From assembly GCA_009823505.1 (NCBI GenBank), contig VZQC01002896.1:1803963-1867962 (forward strand): a stretch of 64,000 nucleotides of DNA, read 5' to 3'. Made by a program: the position numbers and the translations under genes. Source of the DNA: Rhizomys pruinosus. Lineage: Eukaryota; Chordata; Mammalia; Rodentia; Spalacidae. Under the pieces are notes generated by a model. That model was not told where the DNA came from. It worked only from the letters and a program-made list of their open reading frames with translations, and did not search any database. Shown here piece after piece: positions 32,418-42,460 of this stretch; positions within the stretch are counted from its first letter, which is position 1, and each line of letters begins with the position of its first letter.

Positions 32418-32600
32418 TGAGCTGAGTGTGATGGTGCACACCTTTAATCCCAGCACTCGGGAGGGAGAGGCAGGAGGATCTCTCTGTGTTCAAGGCCAGC
32501 CAGTTCTACAGAGTGAGTTCCAGGACAGCTGGTGCTCTACAGGGAGACCCTGTCTCGAAAAGACCAAAAAATAAATAAATAAAAAATAAAATTCCTCATT
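32418..32600 (+). repeat. B1 SINE
   Basis: GAGCTGAGTGTGATGGTGC head to CTCGAAAAGACC with an AAATAAATA tail. Confidence 0.9.
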
Positions 32601-33039
32601 TTAACCGCTTAAAAATGTGATGTGTAGTAGTTTCTAATATATACACACAGTTCGTTTATCACAATTATTCAATTCTCTGACACTTCTCCAATAAGGGGTT
32701 CTCTCACTCCAGGGGATTTCTGTTTGTTTGAGACAGGAACCTTTGTATTGTAGCCTATGCTGATGACCTGGTCATCTTGCTTCAGCTACAATAAGTATGG
32801 GGATTATAGGCTTATGTCATCATCACTCCCGGTTCTTCTCAGGCCTGGGCATGACGGATCAGAGTTTCTCTGTGGACATTCCTATTCTCAACAGCATAAA
32901 GCAGTTTTGCAACATACTTCCTTTTATATCCAGTTTATTCTGTTTCCCCGGAATGTTACCAAGTTTCATGCTGGTAGAATCAGCCAGTATTTCATTCTTT
33001 GTTCTCTGGAATAGTAATTTTTATTTTATTATTTTTTAG

Positions 33040-33178
33040 TCTTTTTGAGACAGGGTCTCCCTTTAGTTCCAGCTGGCCTGGAGCTCATTAGGTAGAGTAG
33101 GCTAACCTTGAACTTACAGACATCCACCTGCCTCCCCCCCCTTGCTGAGATTAAAGGCATGCACCACCACGCCCGGGT
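33040..33178 (-). repeat. B1 SINE, antisense
   Basis: GTCTTTTTGAGACAGGGTCTC to CACCACCACGCCCGGG. Confidence 0.9.
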
Positions 33179-33744
33179 TCATTTATTTTTTATTTTATAT
33201 GTATGTTTTATCTGCATGTATATTACTTTGTCCTAGCTGAGTCACCAACAGGATAAAAGAACTTGTACATCCGCAACCTCTTCAGAGTATCTATAGCTCA
33301 GACCAGATTTCAGACCTCTGGTCTAGACCTCTCTCTAGAGGCTGGGTTTTCATAGCATTAGGAGAGGAATGCACAGCACATAATTCAACTGTTTTATGGC
33401 ATTTTCTAAGAGTTTTAGCATTGTCCCTGGATTTTTCTACTTTCAGGGTACCTGTTTTTATATAAGTCATTTTGGAATCGTACTCAGTTAAAAAGCTGAT
33501 GTCAAATTTGCCTTTTACCATAGAGATTGTGGGTGTGCAGTACTTTTGATGTGTGGAAACATAATTGTGGATGTTGTTTTTGAAAGATGTCTTTAACTCC
33601 CATCCCCCATTTAACATTTTTCTCCCAAATACTACCTTTTGTTCTATAATTAACCTTATTCAGCTAAGGTGGCCTAAGGCATTGCCATTAATCTACACAG
33701 GCCAGAAAAGAGTTATCAGATCCCATGAAACTGGAATTTTTTAA

Positions 33745-33960
33745 TTATTTATTATTTTTTATGTGTATGAGCGTAGTGTGTGCATGTAGGTTGGTGCACC
33801 CGTGTCGTACAATGCGGCGGCTGTCAAAAGAGGGTGTCGGATTCCCCTGGAACTGGAGTTAAAGATGGTTCTTGGCTGCCATGTGGGTGCTGGGAATCGA
33901 ACCTGGGTCTTCTGCAAGAGTAGTCGGCACTCTTAACTGCTGAGCCATCTCTCCAGCCCC
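33745..33960 (-). repeat. B2 SINE, antisense (short form)
   Basis: GTGTATGAGCGTAGTGTGTGC to GCCATCTCTCCAGCCCC. Confidence 0.92.
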
Positions 33961-34254
33961 AGTTGTTGTGTTTTGAGAAAGGATCACACTAAGGAGCTCT
34001 GGGTGGCGTGGAACTTGTTTGTAAATCTGGTTGGCCTCAAACTCACAGTGATCTATCATGCTTGGCAAAAGTGTTAAGAATCAGAATATTATTGACATTC
34101 CTCCTCCTTTTTCTCATCTCACCTTCCCACTCCTATAGCAGGAATCCAATTCTCCGTACTTTCTTTTTCACGAACATGGTTGCATTTAAGCAACTTATGT
34201 TAAGTATACTTTTTCTTAGTTGAAGTCTTTATAAATATGGAATATTTAGACTTT

Positions 34255-34397
34255 GTCTTTTTGAAACAGGGTCTCCTTGTAGCTCCAGCTGGCCTGGAAC
34301 TTGCTCTGTAGACCAGGCTGGCCTTGAACCCACAGAGATCCACCTGTCTCTGCCTCCTGAGTGCTAGGATTAAACGCATGTGCCACCATGAGTGGCA
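34255..34397 (-). repeat. B1 SINE, antisense
   Basis: TCTTTTTGAAACAGGGTCTCC to GCCACCATGAGTGGC. Confidence 0.9.
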
Positions 34398-34464
34398 GAA
34401 TATTTAGACTTTTTAGACCTGAATTTTTTTTTTCATTTTTCTTATCTTTTTTTTTTTAAAACTT

Positions 34465-34706
34465 TTTTTTTAATTTTATTTATTTCTGTATGTGTAAGAA
34501 TGTACTGTCTGCATGCAGGTCTGTGCACCCGTGTTGTGCAATGCCGCAGAGGTCAGAAGAGGGCGTCAGACTCCCCTGGAACTGGAGTTCTTCTGGAATT
34601 GGAGTTTCAGGCGGTTCTCGGCCGCCATGTGGGTGCTGGGGATCAAACCTGGGTCCTCTGCAAGAGCAGTCGGCACTCCTAACCGCTAGGCCATCTCTCC
34701 AGCCCC
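34465..34706 (-). repeat. B2 SINE, antisense (long form)
   Basis: Near-consensus, with the GCATGCAGGTCTGTGCACCC variant tail shared with the copies at 35014 and 60455. Confidence 0.93.
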
Positions 34707-34743
34707 TCATTTTTCTTATCTTTTTAAAAAAATATTTTATTTA

Positions 34744-34990
34744 GGGCTGGAGAGATGACTTGGCAATTGAGGGCAATGACTGCTCTTGCAGAAGACCCAG
34801 GTTCGATTCCCAGCACCCACATGCCAGTTAAGCAGTCTTTAAGCCAGGCGTGGTGGCACATGCCTTTAATCTTAAGAACTTGAGAGGCAGAGGCAGCTGG
34901 GTGTCTGACTTCAAGGCCAACCTGGTCTACAGAGTGAGTTCCAGGCCAGCTGGGGCTATAGAGAGACCCTGTCTAAAAATAAATAAAATG
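34744..34990 (+). repeat. B2-B1 composite SINE
   Basis: A B2 head of about 98 bases (GGGCTGGAGAGATGACTTGG to AAGCAGTCTTT) passes into a B1 head at about 34841 (AAGCCAGGCGTGGTGGCAC). No B2 3' half follows; the B1 ends GTCTAAAAATAAATAAAATG. Confidence 0.78.
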
Positions 34991-35013
34991 TTTTTTAAAA
35001 AAGCAGCCAGTGC

Positions 35014-35268
35014 AGGGGCTGGAGAGATGGCCTAGCGGTTAAGAGCGCCGACGGCTCTTGCAGAGGACCCGGGTTCGATCCCCAGCACCCACATGGCGGC
35101 CGAGAACCGTCTGAAACTCCAATTCCAGGAGAACTCCAGTTCCAGGGGAATCCGAGACCCTCTTCTGACCTCCGCGGCATTGCACGACACGGGTGCACAG
35201 ACTTGCATGCAGACAGTACATTCATACACATACAGAAATAAATAAAATTAATAAAAAAAAAAAAAAAG
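35014..35268 (+). repeat. B2 SINE (long form), near consensus
   Basis: Very clean copy flanked by an AGCAGCCAGTGCA direct repeat (before at about 35002, after at about 35267). This is a likely target-site duplication and a sign of recent insertion. Confidence 0.95.
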
Positions 35269-35329
35269 CAGCCAGTGCAAGAGCACTGAGCCATCCCTCC
35301 TGCCCCTCAGTTTTCTTTTAGTTTTATTT

Positions 35330-35482
35330 TTTTGGTCTTTCTAAAAGACAGGGTCTCCCTGTAGCCCCAGCTGTCCTGGAACTCACTCTGTAGAACAGGC
35401 TGGCCTTGAACTCACAAAGATCCGCCTGCCTCTGCCTCCCGAGTGCTAGGATTAAAGGTGTGTGCCACCAACGTCTGGCTAT
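35330..35482 (-). repeat. B1 SINE, antisense
   Basis: GGTCTTTCTAAAAGACAGGG to CACCAACGTCTGGC. Confidence 0.9.
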
Positions 35483-35634
35483 TTTTCTTTTTAGCTCAGT
35501 ATTGTATCTAAGTGCTGTTTGATTCACTCCTCTACCATATTTTGAGTGTGATTATAATAACCCAATTTAATTTCTCATTTTAGTACTGAATGGACAAGTT
35601 AGTTAATTTCCTTTGGTTTTGTTTTTGGTTTTGT

Positions 35635-35783
35635 TTTTGTTTTTTTTGAGACAGGGTCTCCCTGTAGCCCCAGCTGTCATGAAACTCACTCTGTAGACCA
35701 GCCTGGCCTTGAACTCACAAAGATCTGCCTGCCTCTGCCTCCCAAGTGCTAGGATTAAAGGCGTGAGCCACCACCCTCGGCTC
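35635..35783 (-). repeat. B1 SINE, antisense
   Basis: TTTTTTTGAGACAGGGTCTCC to CACCACCCTCGGC. Confidence 0.92.
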
Positions 35784-36293
35784 CTGATGTTCTTTTCTAA
35801 ATGCCTATAGTGATTAATAAATAGTACCGTGGAGCAACTACCATTCCATGGAATTCTTAAAATCTATTTTAAGTTTTATTATTTGTTTGTTTGTGTCCAC
35901 CATTGGCATATAAAGAGATCAGTGGATGACTTTTTGGGAGTCAGTTCTTTCCTTCTACATTTTTAGTTTAAAGTGATTGAACTCAGGTTGCCATGGTTAT
36001 ATATAGCATTTGCTTTTATCCACTGAATCATCTTTCTGGACCCCATGAATTTATTATTTTTACTTGTTGTTTGCTTGGATTTACTTTTTTCCTTTATATT
36101 TTCCATTTTTCTGTTCTATATATGTATCATCTATATTTGTTTTCTAGTTTTATTTCTGGTTTACCTTGTCTTCATTTCTAATATATCATTTTATATCATT
36201 TTGATATCTTGGTTATTTCGTGATAAACTAATATTCTCTTGTTAGTTCTTGATCTTTGTGATTCTGTCCTTTAAATGCTCCATCTATAACCAC

Positions 36294-37882
36294 TGTATCT
36301 GAGGCACATTAAGTAAGTTTTCTGCTCTCAGAAGGGCGAAACTCAAAACTTTATTTTCCAATACAGGGTATATAGAAAGTTTCTACCAATCAGCACAGAG
36401 AGCATCAGAGCACATCCAGTCATCGAAAAGGTCAACTTAATCGCACAGTCACATAGCCCTTAGCCTGTAGATGTTTCCATGCTGTTCACAAGCTCAGTGA
36501 CATGCCTCTATAGGTGTTTCCATGCTGTTTACAAGCTCAGTGACCTGCCTCTATAGGTGTTTCCATGCTGTTTACAAGCTCAGTGACCTGCCTCTATAGG
36601 TGTTTCCATGCTGTTTACAAGCTCAGTGACCTGCCTCTATAGGTGTTTCCATGCTGTTTACAAGCTCAGTGACCTGCCTCTATAGGTGTTTCCATGCTGT
36701 TTACAAGCTCAGTGACCTGCCTCTATAGGTGTTTCCATGCTGTTCACAAGCTCAGTGACCTGCCTCTATAGGTGTTTCCATGCTGTTCACAAGCTCAGTG
36801 ACCTGCCTCTATAGGTGTTTCCATGCTGTTCACAAGCTCAGTGACCTGCCTCTATAGGTGTTTCCATGCTGTTCACAAGCTCAGTGACCTGCCTCTATAG
36901 GTGTTTCCATGCTGTTCACAAGCTCAGTGACCTGCCTCTATAGGTGTTTCCATGCTGTTCACAAGCTCAGTGACCTGCCTCTATAGGTGTTTCCATGCTG
37001 TTCACAAGCTCAGTGACCTGCCTCTATAGGTGTTTCCATGCTGTTCACAAGCTCAGTGACCTGCCTCTATAGGTGTTTCCATGCTGTTCACAAGCTCAGT
37101 GACCTGCCTCTATAGGTGTTTCCATGCTGTTCACAAGCTCAGTGACCTGCCTCTATAGGTGTTTCCATGCTGTTCACAAGCTCAGTGACCTGCCTCTATA
37201 GGTGTTTCCATGCTGTTCACAAGCTCAGTGACCTGCCTCTATAGGTGTTTCCATGCTGTTCACAAGCTCAGTGACCTGCCTCTATAGGTGTTTCCATGCT
37301 GTTCACAAGCTCAGTGACCTGCCTCTATAGGTGTTTCCATGCTGTTCACAAGCTCAGTGACCTGCCTCTATAGGTGTTTCCATGCTGTTCACAAGCTCAG
37401 TGACCTGCCTCTATAGGTGTTTCCATGCTGTTCACAAGCTCAGTGACCTGCCTCTATAGGTGTTTCCATGCTGTTCACAAGCTCAGTGACCTGCCTCTAT
37501 AGGTGTTTCCATGCTGTTCACAAGCTCAGTGACCTGCCTCTATAGGTGTTTCCATGCTGTTCACAAGCTCAGTGACCTGCCTCTATAGGTGTTTCCATGC
37601 TGTTCACAAGCTCAGTGACCTGCCTCTATAGGTGTTTCCATGCTGTTCACAAGCTCAGTGACATGCCTCTATAGGTGTTTCCATGCTGTTCACAAGCTCA
37701 GTGACATGCCTCTATAGGTGTTTCCAAGCTGTTCACAAGCTCAGTGACCTGCCTCTATAGGTGTTTCCATGCTGTTCACAAGCTCAGTGCAGGCAGCAGC
37801 TGATCACAGCAAGGGTGCTGTGTTGATGGAAGCAAGAACTTCAACAGCGTGGCTTACTAATCAAGCCCGGGAGTGGCCTACA
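36294..37882 (-). mobile_element. Antisense LTR with 43-bp tandem repeats in U3 (probable endogenous retrovirus LTR)
   Basis: Read on the minus strand, the LTR starts TGTAGGCCACTCCC at 37882, directly after a purine run (37883-37905) that looks like a polypurine tract. It then holds about 1.3 kb of 43-bp repeats, an inverted CCAAT (GATTGG), a TATA-like CTATATA, an AATAAA signal, and ends CCTCAGATACA at 36294. TGTA/TACA termini are short inverted repeats as in LTRs. No partner LTR is seen and internal sequence stops by about 38520, so this looks like the 3' end of a truncated element. The family is not identified; class II-like is a guess. Confidence 0.65.
36463..37789 (-). repeat. Minisatellite: 30 exact 43-bp units plus a partial
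   Basis: Unit starts (GTGAC on the + strand) fall at 36497 + 43n for n = 0 to 29 with no length deviation. A 34-base partial unit precedes and a short one follows. Units 0-4 share TGTTTAC where all others have TGTTCAC. Units 0, 27 and 28 have GACATG in place of GACCTG, and unit 28 also has CCAAG for CCATG. The rest are identical by eye. Confidence 0.98.
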
Positions 37883-38520
37883 TACCCCTCCCCCTTTTTT
37901 TGTCCTTTTTTTAAAATTATTACCATTATTAAACTTTTTCCATAGGTCACACATCATTTCTCCATCAAACGTAGAGTCGCTTCCCCTTCCAGGCCCCCAA
38001 TCCCACCCAAGTCCCTGCACTCCACCATACATGTCCTGCATCTCTCTCGAGTCTCTCTAGTTTTTTCGTTTTAGTTCTTTTGTTGTTGTTCTCTCCAACT
38101 TGTATTGCTACATTATATATAGATATATATACATAGTTATATATATATATACATAAATATATACATACATACATATATCCCTTGAATTGGATGATTTCTT
38201 TTTTCTTCCTTAAAAGATGTCATGTTTTCCTTAAGGAAGTGCTGGAAGGTTCCTCCTTGGCAGCCCCAACCATCAATCCTGTACTTTTGCTCCACATTGG
38301 GGTCTTTCCCTCCCATGGTCCCCCAAAATGAAGTCCAGTAAGCATGTGCCCTGTCTTGATCCCCCTGCACTGGCCTCCATAATACATCCCAGATTGTCTA
38401 ACAATGGCAGTCTACACTCTGACAAGGCTAACATCCCCTTATCTGCTCTCAGTCTTAATAAATTTTCTTGGTCTATGTTATGAGCCAACTACTTTTGACA
38501 GTTTCTTGGAACAAAATTGG
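37883..38520 (-). mobile_element. Internal-region remnant next to the LTR, antisense
   Basis: The minus-strand sequence has short open stretches but no complete gene, a purine-rich run beside the LTR, a (TA)n/(TATG)n tract at 38100-38175, and a CAACAACAA-containing segment similar to that in the element at 11590-11870. It may be the 3' non-coding end of the LTR element or a LINE-like 3' end against which the LTR lies. No recognisable gag, pol or env motif is present. Confidence 0.45.
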
Positions 38521-38694
38521 GGTAAAAAAAAATTATACCACAGAGGATCTTATCCTGTTCTTGTAGCCAAGATTTGTCACTGACTTATTTATAACTTTAT
38601 AACCTTGTGGATATCCGAGTACTAGAATCTGCTTTCTTCCCTAGACCTGGCTAGTGAACATCTTAGCTTCTTGTTTTTGTTTTCTTTTCTTGTT

Positions 38695-38817
38695 GTTTTG
38701 GCAGGTTGTCCCTGTAGCCCTAGGTGAGTTGGAATAGGCTTATGTAGAACAGGCTGGCCTTGATCTCACCTCTTCTCAAGTGCTGGGATTAAAGGTGAGG
38801 GCCACCACACCCAGCCT
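38695..38817 (-). repeat. Diverged B1 SINE, antisense
   Basis: TTTTGGCAGGTTGTCCCTG to GGCCACCACACCCAGCC; deletions in the core. Confidence 0.8.
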
Positions 38818-38837
38818 ACAGCTTTTTTTGGGGGGGG

Positions 38838-38982
38838 GAGTGTCTTTTTGAGATAGGGTCTCCCTGTAGCTCTGGATGTCCTGGAACTCACTCTGTAGAC
38901 CAGGCTGGCCTTGAACTTACAGAGATCCGCCTGCCTCTGCCTCGTGCTAGGATTAAAGGCATGTGCCACCATGCCCAGCCAT
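38838..38982 (-). repeat. B1 SINE, antisense
   Basis: GTGTCTTTTTGAGATAGGG to CCACCATGCCCAGCC. Confidence 0.92.
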
Positions 38983-39149
38983 CTACAGCTTTTTGATGAC
39001 AATTATATGGTGACGAACCTGCCCCTTGGAAGTCTTTGTCCCAGTTATGGAAAAACTGGTGCCACTTCTGGCACAGTAGGCTTCCTGGCATTTCTTTGAT
39101 GTTATTGTTGGGTACATGTACTTCTGCCTTGGGTGAGATTCATGTGTAC

Positions 39150-39292
39150 CTAAAGCTCCTAGTTAGCTGTAGTGAGGAACTGGCCTAGAATTCGATATGT
39201 AGACTTAGCCGCTCCCAAACTCATACAGATCTATCCACCTGCCTTTGCCTCCCACATGCTGGGAATAAAGCCATGTGTCACCTCACTTGGCT
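39150..39292 (-). repeat. Old B1-like SINE, antisense
   Basis: Recognised by CTGCCTTTGCCTCCCACATG and GTCACCTCACTTGGC. Confidence 0.6.
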
Positions 39293-39793
39293 GATTATTA
39301 ATTTTTCCTTCCCATGCCTCCATGTTTGGTTTCCAGTCACTTTTCCTGAGTTCTAACAGCAAATGTTCTTGGTTTTTTTAAATGTTGTTTTAAACGGAAC
39401 AGCAACTTCTGCAGCTGCACGCTCAGGGTACGATTGTAGCCCTTCCAACACTATCTTCCAAATTTCTAATTTTTCTCATCTCCCCACATAATCATACATT
39501 TTATCCCCTAAAATGCTGTTCTGGGCACCTGGTACTCTCTCTGCTTGCCATGCATGGCTCTTTAGGAGATGCTTATGTAATCGTTTATCCTTATGATTAA
39601 GATAGTCATATACTTCTTATAGCATCCCTTCATTGATCCTCTGTGTCTGTGTTATGCTGTGGTAGACTGTTGACATCTTTTCCCTTCCAGCAAAATTTGA
39701 GGATTTTGTGGTTTCAGCAAACATGTAACTGAGCAATGTTTCTTCTTCAAAATATGTACTCATTATTAAATGCCTATTAAATAATTTTTAGTT

Positions 39794-39825
39794 GATTGAT
39801 TGATTGATTGATTGATTGATTAACT
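39794..39825 (+). repeat. (GATT)n short tandem repeat
   Basis: Seven GATT units, the tail expansion of the antisense B1 that follows to about 39955. Confidence 0.95.
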
Positions 39826-39955
39826 GATCTTCTTGAGACAGAGTTTCCCTGTAGCTCCATCTAGTCTGGAAGTAGCTATGTAGAACAGGCTGGCCTTGAA
39901 CTCACTGAGCTCCTCCTTAGTGCTCCTTTAAAGGTGTATCACACCACACCCAGAT
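39826..39955 (-). repeat. Diverged B1 SINE, antisense
   Basis: TCTTCTTGAGACAGAGTTTCC to ATCACACCACACCCAG. Confidence 0.8.
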
Positions 39956-40059
39956 AAGGAACAACACTCCAGATCCCCTCAACAGAACCTGCTGTCTGCT
40001 CTGCCTTGCTCTTCCCTGGTTAACCATTATCTTGATACCTATTTGTTTTCTTTTTATTA

Positions 40060-40278
40060 TTATTTATTTATTTATTATGTATGAGTGTAGTGTCTACATG
40101 TAGCAACCTACATGCACCCGTGTCATGCAGTGCTGCGGAGGTCAGAAGAGGGCATCAGATTTCCCTGGAACTGGAGCTAAAGATGGTTCTTAGCTGCCAT
40201 GTGGGTGCTGGCAATCGAACCCAGGTCCTCTGCAAGAGCAGTCGGCGCTGTCAACCACTGAGCCATCTCTCCAGCCCC
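40060..40278 (-). repeat. B2 SINE, antisense (short form)
   Basis: TATGAGTGTAGTGTCTACATG to GAGCCATCTCTCCAGCCCC. Confidence 0.92.
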
Positions 40279-40284
40279 TGTTTT

Positions 40285-40428
40285 GTATTTTTGAGACAAT
40301 ATTTAATTATGTAGCCTTGGCTGCTATATTGCTGACTGTGTAGATCAGGCTGACCCTGAACTCACAGAGATTCTCCTGTCTCTGCTTACCAAGTGTGACT
40401 TAAATTCGTACATAACCACACCAGGCCC
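40285..40428 (-). repeat. Diverged B1 SINE, antisense
   Basis: TTTTTGAGACAATATTTAAT to ACCACACCAGGCC. Confidence 0.7.
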
Positions 40429-40604
40429 ATAGTCTTAATATTTTAAAGTGTTGTTTGTTTAATCCTAAACTATTTACTATTTGTTCTTTCACTTCCTTTA
40501 TAACCTTGTAGTTGTGAGATTGTTAATTACACTGCCTAAAATATATTTTATATGCTCTAGTTTTAATCATTTCTGTATTTTTTTTTTTTGTCTTTCATTT
40601 GTAG

Positions 40605-40660
40605 AAGGATCTGAAGAAGAGAAGATGGAAACAGACTCTGATGGTCAGCAGCCTGAGAAG
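40605..40660 (+). CDS. Smarcc1: Smarcc1 exon K (acidic tail region, about residues 774-792)
   Basis: The acceptor is TTGTCTTTCATTTGTAG and the donor GTATTT. Two bases complete Glu and 18 codons read GSEEEKMETDSDGQQPEK, ending in phase 0. This is the start of the second acidic, phosphorylation-prone linker of BAF155. The donor is not the best consensus, and a 43-bp inverted repeat begins 26 bases downstream (40686-40851), so the donor would sit close to a strong RNA hairpin. Confidence 0.95.
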
Positions 40661-40685
40661 GTATTTAATTGTCTTATTACAGAAG

Positions 40686-40851
40686 AAAAAAATAAAACCT
40701 CCAAAGCATATTCCCTATAACTATGGTTGTCTGCATGTAGGTTTGTGCACCCGTGTCATGGAATGCCTCGGAGGTCAGAAGAGGGTGTCGAGGAACTAGA
40801 GTCCCTATAACTATGGTTATAGGGAATATGTTTTGGAGGTTTTATTTTTTT
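40686..40851 (+). repeat. Long inverted repeat (foldback) around a B2 fragment
   Basis: The left arm 40686-40728 and right arm 40809-40851 are reverse complements over about 43 bases with three mismatches. The 80-base loop holds a B2 fragment (antisense, 40729-40800) and a second direct copy of CCCTATAACTATGGTT. The RNA could form a stable hairpin just after exon K. Confidence 0.92.
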
Positions 40852-40854
40852 CTC

Positions 40855-40992
40855 TTCCAGGCAGGGTCTCCCTGTAGCCCCAGCTGTTCTGGAACTTGCT
40901 CTGTAGATCAGGCTGGCCTTGAACTCACAAAGATCCGCCTGCCTCTGCCTCCCAAGTGCTAGGATTGAAGGTGTGTGCCACCATTCCCGGCA
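40855..40992 (-). repeat. B1 SINE, antisense
   Basis: CTTCCAGGCAGGGTCTCCC to CCACCATTCCCGGC; it abuts the right arm of the inverted repeat. Confidence 0.92.
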
Positions 40993-41739
40993 AATCATTG
41001 CTTAGTGCTTTTATTTTTTTATTTTTTATTTTTTATTTTCTATTTATTTTTTGGAGGTCTTTTTAGTCCATTGACTACCAGTCAATTTTGAGTTAAGTTC
41101 TAGTTCTCACAGAGTATTATATAGGATGTTTCCTTTAATTTATTCAGTACAGATTTATCTAAGCCCTATCGTCATCTTTTGTGCCCCTCTCAGGCACAGT
41201 GGAAGTATGATTCCAAAATTGTGGTTATTGTGAATATTGAATTGTAGGACCTAGGTTCTATACTGTGCCAGAAGAGAATTAGAGAATACTAAAATGATTT
41301 CCTAGGAGAGTTAACTGCCACCAAAAGAATATTTAGAAAAGGATTAATAAGAAGGTGATATTTGAGGTAGGTTTTCAACAGCAGAGAGAACTGTAATGAA
41401 TGAAATGGATGAAGAATCTGAGTTTCAATAACATCAGGAGCTTAGTGTATTATTAGTGTATTATTGATTCCGTTCCTAGACTTATGAGATGGTAAAGGTT
41501 TGGCAGAGTTGGACAGTCTGCACAGCCCTAACAAGTCAGCATGGTTATTCATATTATTATCAATTACACCACATACTATGCAGTCATTTGATATTTGAGT
41601 GAATATTTGTAAAAATAAGCGGGAATTTAAGGTCTTGGTTACATGTGGTATTACAAATTATCATATAGTCTGTATAATAATACAATTCCTGCAGTGTTCC
41701 AAATACTGTATACCTAATAATTTTACATTTGATTTAATT

Positions 41740-41965
41740 CTTTTTTTTTTAATTTTATTTTTTTGTATGTGTATGAATGTACTGTCTGCATGTAGGTCTG
41801 TGCACCTGTGTCGTGCAATGCAGCGGAGGTCAGAAGAGGGTGTCGGATTCCCCTGGAACTGGAGTCAAACACGGTTTTCAGCTGCCATGTGGGTGCTGGG
41901 ATCGAACCCAGGTCCACTGCAAGAGCAGTTGGTGCTCTTAACCGCTAGGCCATCTCTCCAGCCCC
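41740..41965 (-). repeat. B2 SINE, antisense (short form)
   Basis: Near-consensus copy flanked by TTTGATTTAATTCTT on the left and TTGATTTAATTCTT on the right, a clear target-site duplication. Confidence 0.95.
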
Positions 41966-42084
41966 TTGATTTAATTCTTAAAGTAGCCTCAAGTTAGTCT
42001 CTCCTCGTTTCTCTGTTATAACTCTTCCTGAAATCATCAATAAATAATTAATATGATTAAAGAATTTAATTGTGGGGGGGGCTG

Positions 42085-42225
42085 CAGAGAACCCTCTTTG
42101 ACTCCAGTTCCTCGACACCCTCTTCTGACCTCCGAGGCATTGCATGACACGGGTACACAAACCTACAGGCAGACAGTAAGTACATTCATCACATACAAAA
42201 ATAAATAAAATAAAAAAAAAGAACT
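42085..42225 (+). repeat. B2 SINE, truncated, with AGTTCC|TCGACACC deletion
   Basis: The 5' half is lost. It shares the small deletion AGTTCCTCGACACCC with the B2 fragment in the loop of the foldback at 40729-40800. Confidence 0.9.
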
Positions 42226-42234
42226 TAATTGGGA

Positions 42235-42460
42235 AGTCAGAGAGATGGCTCAGAGGTTAAGAGCACTGGCTGCCCTTGGAGAGGACCCAGGTTCAATTCC
42301 CAGCACCCACATGGTGGCTAACAGCTGTCTACAGCTCTAGTTCCAGAGGATCCAACACCCTCTTCTGACCTCCTCAAGCATTGCACAACACAGGTGCACC
42401 TATGTACATGCAGGAAATACATTCATACACATAAATAATAAATATGTAAGCTTTAGATAT
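42235..42460 (+). repeat. B2 SINE, older copy
   Basis: GTCAGAGAGATGGCTCAGAGG head to ACACATAAATAATAAATA. Confidence 0.88.

Larger units (their letters stand above)
32165..40604 (+). other. Intron J-K of Smarcc1
   Basis: Long intron (8.4 kb) with a (GA)n tract, clusters of SINEs at 33745-35783, an antisense LTR with 43-bp tandem repeats (36294-37882), an LTR-element internal remnant to about 38520, and further SINEs to 40428. SINE-free: 33180-33745 and 35784-36293, neither with a recognised gene; 39293-39790, which contains scattered old repeat. Confidence 0.85.

Noticed and set aside
36463..37789. CRISPR-like array of regular repeats.
   Set aside because: The 43-bp units are contiguous with no unique spacers, and the host is a rodent; it is a minisatellite.
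37841..38488. Minus-strand frames beside the LTR as possible retroviral genes.
   Set aside because: Short, overlapping frames with stops and no gag, protease, polymerase or envelope motif.
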